From Pseudomonas baetica (lineage in GTDB: Bacteria > Pseudomonadota > Gammaproteobacteria > Pseudomonadales > Pseudomonadaceae): 64,000 bases of DNA. Made by a program: the position numbers and the translations under genes. Of the stretch, positions 7,579-15,832 are shown in pieces. The stretch's first letter is position 1, and every line of letters starts with the position of its first letter. The notes beneath the pieces are model-generated. The model searched no databases. It was not told the DNA's origin and was given only the letters and a program-made list of their open reading frames with translations. The stretch covers positions 1,860,001 through 1,924,000 of the forward strand of contig NZ_PHHE01000001.1 in NCBI RefSeq assembly GCF_002813455.1, given 5' to 3'.

Positions 7579-7773
7579 CTTTTTTGCGTCTTTCAGGTTC
7601 GTCATGCTGAATCAGCCCAAAGGCGTGCCCTTGGCATCAGAAAGACTGACTTCACGCAGCGGGAAGCCGGATTTTACCATGCGGTCGACTGGCTTTGGCT
7701 GAAACGCCTCTGCATCCCAAATCAAGTGACGTCCTATTTTCGAAGCCTTCACATTGTTCTGAGCAGTGATTAC
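7579..7773 (-). pseudogene. Copied fragment of the LysM effector gene
   Basis: About 195 bases that align without gaps to 10989-11183 inside the effector gene, at roughly 85-90% identity by eye, in the same orientation. The copy covers effector residues of about 450-515, including the segment around FQPKPVDRMVK and LREVSLSDAKGTPLG. In the copy the tryptophan codon after GTPLG is TGA, so it is not a functional part of any protein. It is bordered on one side by a truncated immunity paralogue and on the other by the lipoprotein gene. Confidence 0.85.
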
Positions 7774-7978
7774 ACTTTCGTAGAACCTCTCCTAAATAAT
7801 ACTGCGACTCCACGTTTCCGGATGTTGCTTCTTTTTCAAGTTTGGGAACGGCTGAGTCGAATTTAAGTTGGTTGTATAAAATCACTCCCTTGGTCAGTTC
7901 GTTGCTTTCTGGGGTCGCCGAACTGATTCCAGTGTAGCTCGAAAGTACCATTGCAAAAATCAAACTAGATACTCGCAC
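7652..7978 (-). pseudogene. Truncated Sel1-repeat immunity paralogue fused to an effector fragment
   Basis: The first ~68 residues resemble the start of the neighbouring Sel1-repeat protein: signal peptide, then ELTKGVILYNQLKFDSAVPKLE and ESQYYLGEVLR, corresponding to IELYNQYKAISAIEFLE and EALYYLGEAIR in the intact protein. After codon ~68 (about 7774) the DNA switches to the effector-derived fragment read in another frame, giving a meaningless tail to 7652. This is a remnant of a second immunity gene cut by recombination. Whether the stub is expressed is unknown. Confidence 0.8.
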
Positions 7979-7983
7979 TGCTT

Positions 7984-8973
7984 TTAATAGCCTAGCTTGT
8001 CAGGGAAAAATGAAAGAGGCGGGTGGTTGGCCTTCCATGTTTTGGCGAGTTCTTTTGCCATTGTCACCTGCTCTTTGGTCATTTTTTTTTCTATGTCGGG
8101 AAGAGTGTCGTTGACGTCACGAATTACATTGCCACCGCCATTAAGCTCCAACAGATTTGACAGTAGAGCATATGATTTTATCGGGTCAAATTCGAAACCG
8201 TATTTCGATTTTTCTTCGCCTATGTATGACGCATATCCAAAAACCCCTTCTACATAGCCTGTTTCAGCAGCTTTTTCGTTCCAGATTCTGAAAGAAGCTA
8301 AATCTTTATTTTTTATCATAAGTGCGGCTAAACCCATCATTGCGCGAGGGTAACCATTTTCAGCCGAAGCTTTCATCCATTTTTCGATTGCTTGCGAGCG
8401 CCTTGAAGGCAATAAGAAAGAGCCATTACCCTCCTGGTAATTCGTCGCTAGCCGAAACTGAGCAAAGGGAAAACCGTTTTCTGCTGATTTCACTAACCAG
8501 TCATCGTTCCCCGTCATGTCATATAACAGGTACATTGATTCGGCATCTCCTTGCGTTGCTCGCTGAACTGCTAATTCTTTCGCTCGAATTACCCAGTTGC
8601 TGGAAGTGTCTTTTCCTTGGGGACAGTTTTTCATAGCTACACACAAGTCTTCTTCGACTCTTCCTAGGCGAATCATAGAATATATATTCCCCTTTGTTGC
8701 CGAGTTCTCGTACGCTTTTTGCGCCGCCGGGGTCATATGCCTGCTATTTTTTCTTATTGCTTCGCCGAGATAATAAAGAGCTTCGTCATCTCCGCCTTCG
8801 GCTGCTACTTCCAGGAACTCAATTGCGGAAATAGCTTTGTATTGATTGTAAAGTTCGATTCCTTTCTGCTTTGCCTCCTGTTGTTGGGGCGTGAGTGCTG
8901 CGTGCGCAGTTGCACATACCAACAGAAGAATAGCGTGAATAAATTTTAGCGGTAAATTTGATTTTACTTTCAA
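7984..8973 (-). CDS. Sel1-repeat protein, putative T6SS immunity protein
   Basis: A 329-residue protein with a signal peptide (hydrophobic FIHAILLLVCATAHA) and several Sel1/TPR-like helical repeats, for example EALYYLGEAIRK, AESMYLLYDM, PFAQFRLATNYQEGNG, PRAMMGLAALMI and VEGVFGYASYIG. Sel1-repeat periplasmic proteins are known immunity partners of some T6SS phospholipase and other effectors. It starts on TTG at 8973, which overlaps the TGA stop of the effector gene (TTGA), so the two are translationally coupled; no in-frame ATG gives the signal peptide. That coupling, and the damaged second copy downstream, support an effector-immunity pair. The region is more AT-rich than its surroundings. 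Confidence 0.8.
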   Translation of the reverse strand: MKVKSNLPLKFIHAILLLVCATAHAALTPQQQEAKQKGIELYNQYKAISAIEFLEVAAEGGDDEALYYLGEAIRKNSRHMTPAAQKAYENSATKGNIYSMIRLGRVEEDLCVAMKNCPQGKDTSSNWVIRAKELAVQRATQGDAESMYLLYDMTGNDDWLVKSAENGFPFAQFRLATNYQEGNGSFLLPSRRSQAIEKWMKASAENGYPRAMMGLAALMIKNKDLASFRIWNEKAAETGYVEGVFGYASYIGEEKSKYGFEFDPIKSYALLSNLLELNGGGNVIRDVNDTLPDIEKKMTKEQVTMAKELAKTWKANHPPLSFFPDKLGY

Positions 8974-11900
8974 TTTGATGCGCTCGCTGGAGGCAAATAT
9001 TTTACGGATGTCTTCGGAATATAACTGTTTTCACCCATTACGATTTTACAAGCGCCATCAATTCGCAGGCCTAAAAGTTCTGAGTTTTCCTTGTAGCGTG
9101 CTCTTGCTTTATTTCCCCTTGGATCGGTAAAGCTTAGTACAGGGTCACTCATGAATGCATCGAGAGAGTGACGGTTCTCGCAGTATTTCTGACCGATGTC
9201 AACGGGCTCGACTCCAAACTGATTCATGCAGGCACATGCTAGCTCAAATTGTTTTTGAGCTTCTTCCAGCGTGCCTTGTTCTTTCGCATTAACGACTATG
9301 TGGTCGATTATTATCCCAATTGCCCGTTGTTGAGCTAAATGTGCTTCTTCTCTTGGGTATGTTCGCTTGCTCAAACTAGAAGAGGAGTCGCTTTCTGGTG
9401 CGCGAGTGTCAATTGAGAATTTTTCAGGGTCCGCCATAAGGGTCATTAGAATGGGGCCAAGCGCAGATGGTGTTGCTTGAATTACCCAGCTTCTTAATTC
9501 ATCTGGGTTTTGATATTCAACAATTGTGTGAGCGATTGGTCCACCTTTTCCTCCTCTGGTCATGGTCTCATATAAACTCATAACCAAATCCCAACCCATG
9601 AGATAGGCCGTTTCTACATTAAGCCCGGTAGCGCCTAATACGTTCAGAGCGGAGGCGAATTTTCCTGCTTCAGGATCCATCCACTCAACTGTTCGCCCTT
9701 TAGTCTTATGAAGTTCTTTGCGATACAAATTGATAAGGTCAACTACTGCCTCATATCCAACTTCAAATTTAAAGCTACCGTTAGCGCCAGGACCCAGCAC
9801 GACCGCCGCTTTCAAGTTGAGAATAAATCGCCCTTTATCCAGAGAAATCTGCGCCGTTCCCTGAAAGCCTGCACCTAACGCAACACCTACAGAGCCACTC
9901 AGTTTTGCGAGGGTTAGCCATGGATTCGCGCTTTTCGCGTCTTTGGCGCTACCAATGCCCATTGTTGGAGCGGTGCGCAAGGCGACGAGGTCTTTTGGCG
10001 GTGCCCAGTTCAGTGCCCCGGTGAGTTCGATGGCGGCTTGCAAGCCTCCGAAAATATTGAAGTTGGCTTTTGCACCGTTTTCGACTTGCACTTTGGCGAA
10101 GCGGCCGCCTCGCAGTTGATCTGTGCTCTTGGAATCGGTGTAGGTGGCGGATTTCGACTTGTGCTCAAGATCGGGAGTAGGGCTGTCGTCACCGCTGTCC
10201 GCCTTGGCTTGTTTGGCGGCTGCGTGATCGGCGCGTTCTTCTTTTGCGGAAGCGTCTTCACGCTGTGCGCGTTTTACAGGGCTCAGCGACGCACCGTACT
10301 TGACGTTGCCAAAGATCGGGTTCAACTCGACGCTTCCGGCTAACAGCAACGACGCTCCAGCGTAGCCCCATGCTTTCACGCCAAAGTGGAAGGAGAAGCG
10401 GCCGAAATTCATTTTTTGCGGGCTGCCGTCCAGGAAGTAATCAAGCGTGATGTCTTGAGCACTGGCTTTTGCAGGCATGTCGACTTTCATCAACTGAACT
10501 TCGCCACGGGCCAGGTCCAGGCTCAAACCCATCTCGCCAGATATCTGGAAGCCCTCGGCGGCGGACATTTTCGGGCCTTCGAGCTTCACTTCACCGTGAA
10601 TACTTGGCTGCGGAGGTGTCAGGCAGCGGACTAATTGAGCCTGAGGACTGTTATCAAACAGTCTTACTTTGCCGCGTACACTTTTCTGGAACACCAGTTG
10701 CTGAAGATGCTTGCCCCAGTTCGTCAGGGCTGCGTCGTCTTCAAGTTCAGTGACCTCATAGCCTTGTTTTTTCAAGTAAGCGTAAAAGTCTTTAGCTTGA
10801 AACCAGCCTTTTTTGTCGAAACAGTCGCCAACCTGATCACTGAACTTTATGGCGCCCTGATCTTGCAGCCATTGGCGGAACGAGCTGATTTCACTGTTTT
10901 TATCGGAGCCTTCAGTAGCATCAGCAGGCACGCTTTTACCGACTTTTTTTACCGCAGCGGCCGCATTTTTTGAATCTTCCTTCATGATCTTTTTTGCGTC
11001 TTTCAGGTTCGACATGCTGAACCAGCCTAAGGGCGTGCCCTTGGCATCCGAAAGACTGACTTCACGCAGAGGGAAGCCGGGTTTAACCATGCGATCGACT
11101 GGCTTTGGCTGGAACTCTTCCGGCTCCCAAATCAAGTGCAGCCCTCGCTCTGCGGCCTTCACATTGTTCTGAGCTGTGGTTTGCAGGTCGTCCTTGATTT
11201 TCTGTAAGCGGTCCCATTCGGCACGCTCTACATCAACCAAGCCCGCCGGCGCTTGGGCGTTTTGGCCTGTGGCTTCGATCCAGCGTTTGTATTTTTCCTG
11301 AAGCTGTGCGGTTACTTCCGATTGTTTTTTCTCGGTGTCCAGATACAGCTTGAATTGCTCAATGCCTGACGGAAGGCCATCGCTGATCAGAGCGAACTCC
11401 GGGAGCGCGATACCATATTCCGACGCTTTGATAATGGTCTCAGTGTAATCATGGTAATCAAGCGCATCGGCGTTTTTGTGTAGCGTGTAAACATACCCGA
11501 CGAGATCGGCGGTGCAGTCATTCATACCGCTGCAGATGTTTTCGTAACTTTTTTTCTTTTCCGCCAAGGCTTTGGCAACGTCGTCCTGTGCAATCTGCTT
11601 GAAGTTTTTGTTGCTGAGGAGTTTCTTGCGAGCCTCCAGATAAGCTTGCACGCGTGCGCGCGCTTCAATCGCCTCTTTGGAGTACAGCGAGCCACTTTCG
11701 TAGGTGTAGCCTTCCAGCTTCGCAGCTGCTACCGCTTCTTTTTTCAGCGCATGCCACTCAGCCCTCTGCTTGTAAAAGTCGGCATAGGCTTTGTGGACTT
11801 CCTGGTCAGTAGCCAGGTCTGCCGTTAGACGGTCCAGGCGCGATTGCGGGGTGTCCTCTTGTGGAGACTGTGCAGGAGCCGCTGCTGGTTTGTTTCCGTT

Positions 11901-12533
11901 AGCTTCGTTTTGCCTCTTTTTGGCGGTGGCGGGATCGATTTCGATCTCATCACCCATCGCTTCAAATTCTTCCATACGGGTACGCTTCGCGCCCGTGAGG
12001 AAGTTGCTCAACTTGGGCTCAAGGAAGTATTCGAGCAAACCCGATTCCTGTAGCCCATTCAGGCGTGCATCACGTGGTTTGCTGGAGGCAATCAATTTAT
12101 CCAGCGCGAACATCGATTCTTTGATGGCAGACTTTGCCCGCTCAGGGAGCAGCCAGAACTCTTGCTCCTCAGTTGCATAAATAGCGCTGGCAAACTTTTT
12201 AGAGCAAGGAGGTGCGTGAGGCTTGAAGGTTTTTGAGGCGCTATCTGGGGCGTCCTTCACGGGATCCAGTTCAACCAGATCTTCAGCAGAGCACTGAGTT
12301 GCGGGTTCTGAGGTTGCCTGTGCAGGGGCCTCAGGCGCAGCGGGCGATTGAGCGGCGGGCGTGGCGGCCGCTTGCGCGCTCTTCGGTACGCTCAAATTCC
12401 ATCCGACTTTGACGTTGTCCGGATTGGTAATGAAGGGGTTGAGCTGGCGGAGTTGAGCCACGGTGCTGTTGTAGCGCGAAGCGATTTGGTCCAGGGTTTC
12501 GCCGGGCATGACGGCGTGATTCGTGATTTCCAT
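8970..12533 (-). CDS. LysM-domain putative type VI secretion effector
   Basis: An 1187-residue protein. Residues 1-50 are a LysM domain (VMPGETLDQIASRYNST, then LNPF and VGWNLSVP), followed by an Ala/Pro-rich linker (about 52-80), a long helical charged region (about 110-560), a strand-rich, glycine-rich region (about 640-920), and a C-terminal part of about 270 residues with several cysteines. No catalytic motif was recognised, so the activity is unknown; a membrane- or envelope-acting toxin would fit a periplasmic immunity protein. It lies directly behind vgrG and a DUF4123 adaptor, the usual order for a VgrG-delivered cargo. The 3' part and the immunity gene look AT-richer than the 5' part, suggesting an exchangeable toxin tip. 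Confidence 0.72.
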   Translation of the reverse strand: MEITNHAVMPGETLDQIASRYNSTVAQLRQLNPFITNPDNVKVGWNLSVPKSAQAAATPAAQSPAAPEAPAQATSEPATQCSAEDLVELDPVKDAPDSASKTFKPHAPPCSKKFASAIYATEEQEFWLLPERAKSAIKESMFALDKLIASSKPRDARLNGLQESGLLEYFLEPKLSNFLTGAKRTRMEEFEAMGDEIEIDPATAKKRQNEANGNKPAAAPAQSPQEDTPQSRLDRLTADLATDQEVHKAYADFYKQRAEWHALKKEAVAAAKLEGYTYESGSLYSKEAIEARARVQAYLEARKKLLSNKNFKQIAQDDVAKALAEKKKSYENICSGMNDCTADLVGYVYTLHKNADALDYHDYTETIIKASEYGIALPEFALISDGLPSGIEQFKLYLDTEKKQSEVTAQLQEKYKRWIEATGQNAQAPAGLVDVERAEWDRLQKIKDDLQTTAQNNVKAAERGLHLIWEPEEFQPKPVDRMVKPGFPLREVSLSDAKGTPLGWFSMSNLKDAKKIMKEDSKNAAAAVKKVGKSVPADATEGSDKNSEISSFRQWLQDQGAIKFSDQVGDCFDKKGWFQAKDFYAYLKKQGYEVTELEDDAALTNWGKHLQQLVFQKSVRGKVRLFDNSPQAQLVRCLTPPQPSIHGEVKLEGPKMSAAEGFQISGEMGLSLDLARGEVQLMKVDMPAKASAQDITLDYFLDGSPQKMNFGRFSFHFGVKAWGYAGASLLLAGSVELNPIFGNVKYGASLSPVKRAQREDASAKEERADHAAAKQAKADSGDDSPTPDLEHKSKSATYTDSKSTDQLRGGRFAKVQVENGAKANFNIFGGLQAAIELTGALNWAPPKDLVALRTAPTMGIGSAKDAKSANPWLTLAKLSGSVGVALGAGFQGTAQISLDKGRFILNLKAAVVLGPGANGSFKFEVGYEAVVDLINLYRKELHKTKGRTVEWMDPEAGKFASALNVLGATGLNVETAYLMGWDLVMSLYETMTRGGKGGPIAHTIVEYQNPDELRSWVIQATPSALGPILMTLMADPEKFSIDTRAPESDSSSSLSKRTYPREEAHLAQQRAIGIIIDHIVVNAKEQGTLEEAQKQFELACACMNQFGVEPVDIGQKYCENRHSLDAFMSDPVLSFTDPRGNKARARYKENSELLGLRIDGACKIVMGENSYIPKTSVKYLPPASASN

Positions 12534-12561
12534 GGTGATTCCGTTCTGATGTCGCGTCGCC

Positions 12562-13419
12562 TTAATGTTGGGCGACGGCGGCTGATTCCAGGAGCCGATC
12601 TACTTTGATAAACGACTCGTCCTTTGACTGCAGGATCGCCATGATCTCAGGCTGTGTTTCGAATAGCGGACCGTTCACGGCATGGCCAAGCTTGAGCAGG
12701 TGATCACCGTCATAAATATTGCTTTTGAGCAGCAGATCGAGGTTGTCGGCGATATCGTTCAAGGGTTCATCACTTGGCTTGTCGAATGCCGCGTATTCCT
12801 CATCCACCCAATAAACCCATCCCAGGCGCGCTTGAACTTGCGCGGCGGTCTGAGGAAGATTGAATGGCGCTCTATCATCGAGCCATGTTGATTTTTCTTT
12901 GGCAATCCATGAAAGCCAGGGTCCACGTTGTTGGCCGAAATGCATTGGCGCAGGGGAGTAGACGGCGCTCCAGCAACCCAATAATTGATCAAAGGTTTCA
13001 TCGGCGGTGTAAGCCAACGCCCCCCACAAGCTCGGTTTATGGAAGCTCAACAAACTCTGGCCTCCGGAGCCGTCGTTGGCTCTGAGTAGCCAGCGCGCGT
13101 GAGCCAAGGCCTTTTCAGGATCAGGGGTTGAGATCGCAATTCCCGAAAAGCGTTCCTCACAAAGTTTGGCAGCTTCGACGGCCACTTTGCTGCCCTTGGG
13201 CGCTACCAGCCAAAAGGGGCCATCAGGCATCTCTGCGAAATCTGTTGAGAAAAACAACTCTTGGGAAACAACCGGTTCGCCTGTTCGGTAGAGGCGAACC
13301 AAGGCTTCTGGCTGAAGACCTCGGTCGATGATGAAACATAGCGACTCGCTGGCCGCCGGCAGGTCTGAAAAGTTGTAGCGAGGCTCTGCCAGCAGAACGC
13401 TCAGCGTTTTTACATGCAT
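12562..13419 (-). CDS. DUF4123 T6SS adaptor/chaperone
   Basis: A 285-residue protein of the DUF4123 family, which loads a specific effector onto its cognate VgrG. Recognisable stretches are the N-terminal YNFSDLPAASESLCFIIDRG, GPFWLVAP near residue 67, and the YDGDHLLKLGHAVNGP region near the end. It sits between vgrG and the putative effector, the standard position for such an adaptor. The ATG at 13419 has AAGGA six bases upstream; a TTG at 13425 is also in frame but badly spaced. It overlaps the end of vgrG by 10 bases. Confidence 0.85.
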   Translation of the reverse strand: MHVKTLSVLLAEPRYNFSDLPAASESLCFIIDRGLQPEALVRLYRTGEPVVSQELFFSTDFAEMPDGPFWLVAPKGSKVAVEAAKLCEERFSGIAISTPDPEKALAHARWLLRANDGSGGQSLLSFHKPSLWGALAYTADETFDQLLGCWSAVYSPAPMHFGQQRGPWLSWIAKEKSTWLDDRAPFNLPQTAAQVQARLGWVYWVDEEYAAFDKPSDEPLNDIADNLDLLLKSNIYDGDHLLKLGHAVNGPLFETQPEIMAILQSKDESFIKVDRLLESAAVAQH

Positions 13420-15458
13420 GTGCAATCCTTACGGCTGCAAGCGCCGTTACTCTGTTTGCCGCACAACGGGGTGATACCTGATTCATTCAGGCGGACGGGG
13501 AGTGGTGCTTTGCCAGCCTTATCCGCATCCGCCACTTTCATCGGCCCCGGCAGCAACGGCGCAGCAGGCGTACCAACCCCCGGCGCACCACCGGTATTCA
13601 CCTTCACCTCAGCCCCGCTGATGGTCACACCACCGGCATCCACCTTCACAAAGCTCCCACCCGCCTTGGCGGTCAGCTCCATGCCGCCCTCAACCACAAC
13701 CTTGTTGCCTGCGTAGTAATGAATCTCCGTCCCGGCCTCGACAAACTGCGCCGTACCGACCTTCACATGCTGCGTCACGCCCACCGTGAGGTGATCATCC
13801 GCGCGCATCTCACTGATACGATCCAGATGCGTAATCCGGTGTTCCTCAACCTTGAACTCACTCAGTGTATTGGCTTCAACGGTGTCATGCCGCTCATTGC
13901 CGACCCGAATCTTCTGGTCGTGCTCGATGTTTTCGTCCCAGTCGCGCTGGGCGTGGATGTAGATCTGTTCCACACCCTTTTTGTCTTCGATGCGAAATTC
14001 GTTGTAGCCCTTGCCACCCGGGGAGCTGAGGGTTTTGAAGGTGCTGCGGGTCTTGTTTGCCGGCAGGTCGTAGGGGACGACGTTTTCCTTGTGGTACAGG
14101 CAGCCGGTGACGAGTGGCTGGTCGGGGTCGCCTTTGAGGAAGGTGACGAGGACTTCCATGCCGATGCGCGGGATGGCGATGCCGCCGTAGGCGGCGCCGG
14201 CCCAGCCGCTGGCGACGCGCATCCAGCAGGTGGTTTTGTCGTCGCCCTGGCCGTCGCGGTCCCAGTGGAACTGGACCTTGATGCGGCCGTATTGGTCGCA
14301 GTGGATTTCTTCGCCTTTCGGGCCGGTGACGATGGCGGTCTGGCTGCCGAGGACTTTCGGTTTCGGGTGTTCGAGGGCAGGGCGGTAGTGCGCGTCCCAC
14401 GGGGTGGCGAGGAAGCTGTTGCGGTAGCCCTGGTGGAAGTCGCTTTTGTTGTCGGTGACGTCGCTGGTGACGTTTTCGCCGAGCACTTGCGGCTGTTTGC
14501 CTTCGTGGAATACTTCCAGCAGCAGCCACATATCGTTCCACTCGGCGCGCGGGTGTTCGGCGAGGGTCAGGAAGTGGCCGCTGGTGAGGGTCGGCTCGTC
14601 ACCTTTGCCTTCGGCGAGTTTGTAGTCGCTGCGATGGCGTTCAAGTGCGCGAGTCGAGAGGAACTTGCCGCGCTCGCGGGTGGTGAAGCGGCCGGGGTAG
14701 TCGTAATCCTCAAGATCCGGGGCGAACTCGGATTTGACCGCGCCTTCGGGCAGGATCTTCGGTTTTTCGAAGTCATAGTCGCGGCGGCTGACGCGGGTGG
14801 TGCGGGTTTCCAGGCGCAGGTTGAAACGCTTGATCACCGGTTTGTCGGCGCTCATGCCGGAGTCTTGCTGGTAGCTCACGGCCTTGAGTTTGCGGAACAC
14901 GGTCTGGTCGTCGCCGAACACCAGTTTGTGGCCGCTGCTGCTGTGCTGGAAGTGGAAGTGAATGCCTTCCTCTTCGCACAAGCGCTGGATGAAATGCAGG
15001 TCGGATTCGTCGTACTGCACGCAGTAGTCGCGCTCCGGGTATTCGGCGCTGAGCTGGAAGCTGTAGGCGTCGGCAAGGATGCCGCGATCTTCCAGCACCC
15101 GGGCGATGATCTTCGGCACCGTGAGCTGCTGGAAGATCTGCTGGTCGTGGTTGTGCCGCAGGTACGCCAGTTGCGGCACCAGGCTGATGCTGTAGCGGGT
15201 CAGGGTCTTGCCGGAGTCACCTTGCTCGATGCGATAGACCAGGCCATGAATCTTGCCTTCGCCGGTAGCGCCGAAGGTCAGCACGCCGGGCTTGTGCAGC
15301 AGCTCTTCGAGTTTCAGGTCGGGACGGGCGCTGACCAGTTCGAGGTCAAAACGGAACGGTTCGTTGAGGGCTTCGCGACCGGTGAAGCTGAGGACTTGCA
15401 GGTCGGCGTTGGCACCTTCTAGCGTGAGGATGATGTGGGGTGCGTTGGCGTCCAGCAT
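13410..15458 (-). CDS. vgrG: VgrG type VI secretion spike protein
   Basis: A 682-residue VgrG: phage gp27-like N-terminal half, with FRFDLELVSA, the YCVQYDESDLHFIQRLCEEEGIHFHF region, then the gp5 OB-fold (QYGRIKVQFHWDRDG, RVASGWAGAAYGG, IPRIGMEVLVTFL, GDPDQPLVTG) and a C-terminal repeat needle (TVGVTQHVKVGTAQFVEAG). It ends in an unusual cysteine-rich tail (LCGKQSNGACSRKDCTCM). It forms the trimeric tip of the T6SS tube and carries the effector encoded downstream. The ATG at 15458 is the first that fits the family start; the frame is open to 15530. No core T6SS genes are in the window, so this is an orphan vgrG island. Confidence 0.93.
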   Translation of the reverse strand: MLDANAPHIILTLEGANADLQVLSFTGREALNEPFRFDLELVSARPDLKLEELLHKPGVLTFGATGEGKIHGLVYRIEQGDSGKTLTRYSISLVPQLAYLRHNHDQQIFQQLTVPKIIARVLEDRGILADAYSFQLSAEYPERDYCVQYDESDLHFIQRLCEEEGIHFHFQHSSSGHKLVFGDDQTVFRKLKAVSYQQDSGMSADKPVIKRFNLRLETRTTRVSRRDYDFEKPKILPEGAVKSEFAPDLEDYDYPGRFTTRERGKFLSTRALERHRSDYKLAEGKGDEPTLTSGHFLTLAEHPRAEWNDMWLLLEVFHEGKQPQVLGENVTSDVTDNKSDFHQGYRNSFLATPWDAHYRPALEHPKPKVLGSQTAIVTGPKGEEIHCDQYGRIKVQFHWDRDGQGDDKTTCWMRVASGWAGAAYGGIAIPRIGMEVLVTFLKGDPDQPLVTGCLYHKENVVPYDLPANKTRSTFKTLSSPGGKGYNEFRIEDKKGVEQIYIHAQRDWDENIEHDQKIRVGNERHDTVEANTLSEFKVEEHRITHLDRISEMRADDHLTVGVTQHVKVGTAQFVEAGTEIHYYAGNKVVVEGGMELTAKAGGSFVKVDAGGVTISGAEVKVNTGGAPGVGTPAAPLLPGPMKVADADKAGKAPLPVRLNESGITPLCGKQSNGACSRKDCTCM

Positions 15459-15832
15459 GCCTTGAATTCCGTCCGTTGAATAAGCAGGGGACGGATGATG
15501 GAGGATTAGACCGCCTCGTTCAAGGCGCAAATGGCCTATGCAGAGGGGCTGCGGTGCATAGGGGAATCCCTTAGGCGGGCCTTTGGGTCTAATGAAACCG
15601 GGCGTTTGCTGGGTTTGTACGAGAACAGTTTGTGCGCGATCAACTGGCCATGCGTTGAAGAATTGCCGGTCAGTTTCAGACTAAAGTCGCCTGTGGCACG
15701 TCAAAGCCATCTGCCATCATTGCAGCTCACCCCTGCGTGTCCACTTCCTCCCGGCTTATTTTGATCTGGGGCGGAAGCTATTTTTCTGGCTTGTTGCGCG
15801 CTTGCGTAAACGCTGCATTGTTGGAGTTTTCC
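15459..15832. other. 374-base divergent intergenic region (vgrG / oprD)
   Basis: Should contain the promoters of the T6SS island (minus strand) and the porin (plus strand). I see no convincing small gene or repeat; open frames here are short and lack protein-like composition. Confidence 0.4.

Noticed and set aside
7558..7605. Start of the lipoprotein at 7605 (MTNLKDAKK...)
   Set aside because: Those codons come from the copied effector fragment; the ATG at 7557 has a ribosome binding site and begins a proper lipoprotein signal.
8970..12533. Assignment of the LysM protein to the VasX-type pore-forming effectors
   Set aside because: The gene position (after a DUF4123 adaptor) is similar, but the N-terminal LysM domain and overall sequence do not show the VasX pattern that I know; the class is left open.
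13719..15422. A 567-codon open frame on the plus strand opposite vgrG
   Set aside because: It is an antisense shadow of a high-GC gene: valine/alanine-rich composition, no family pattern, and vgrG is certain on the other strand.
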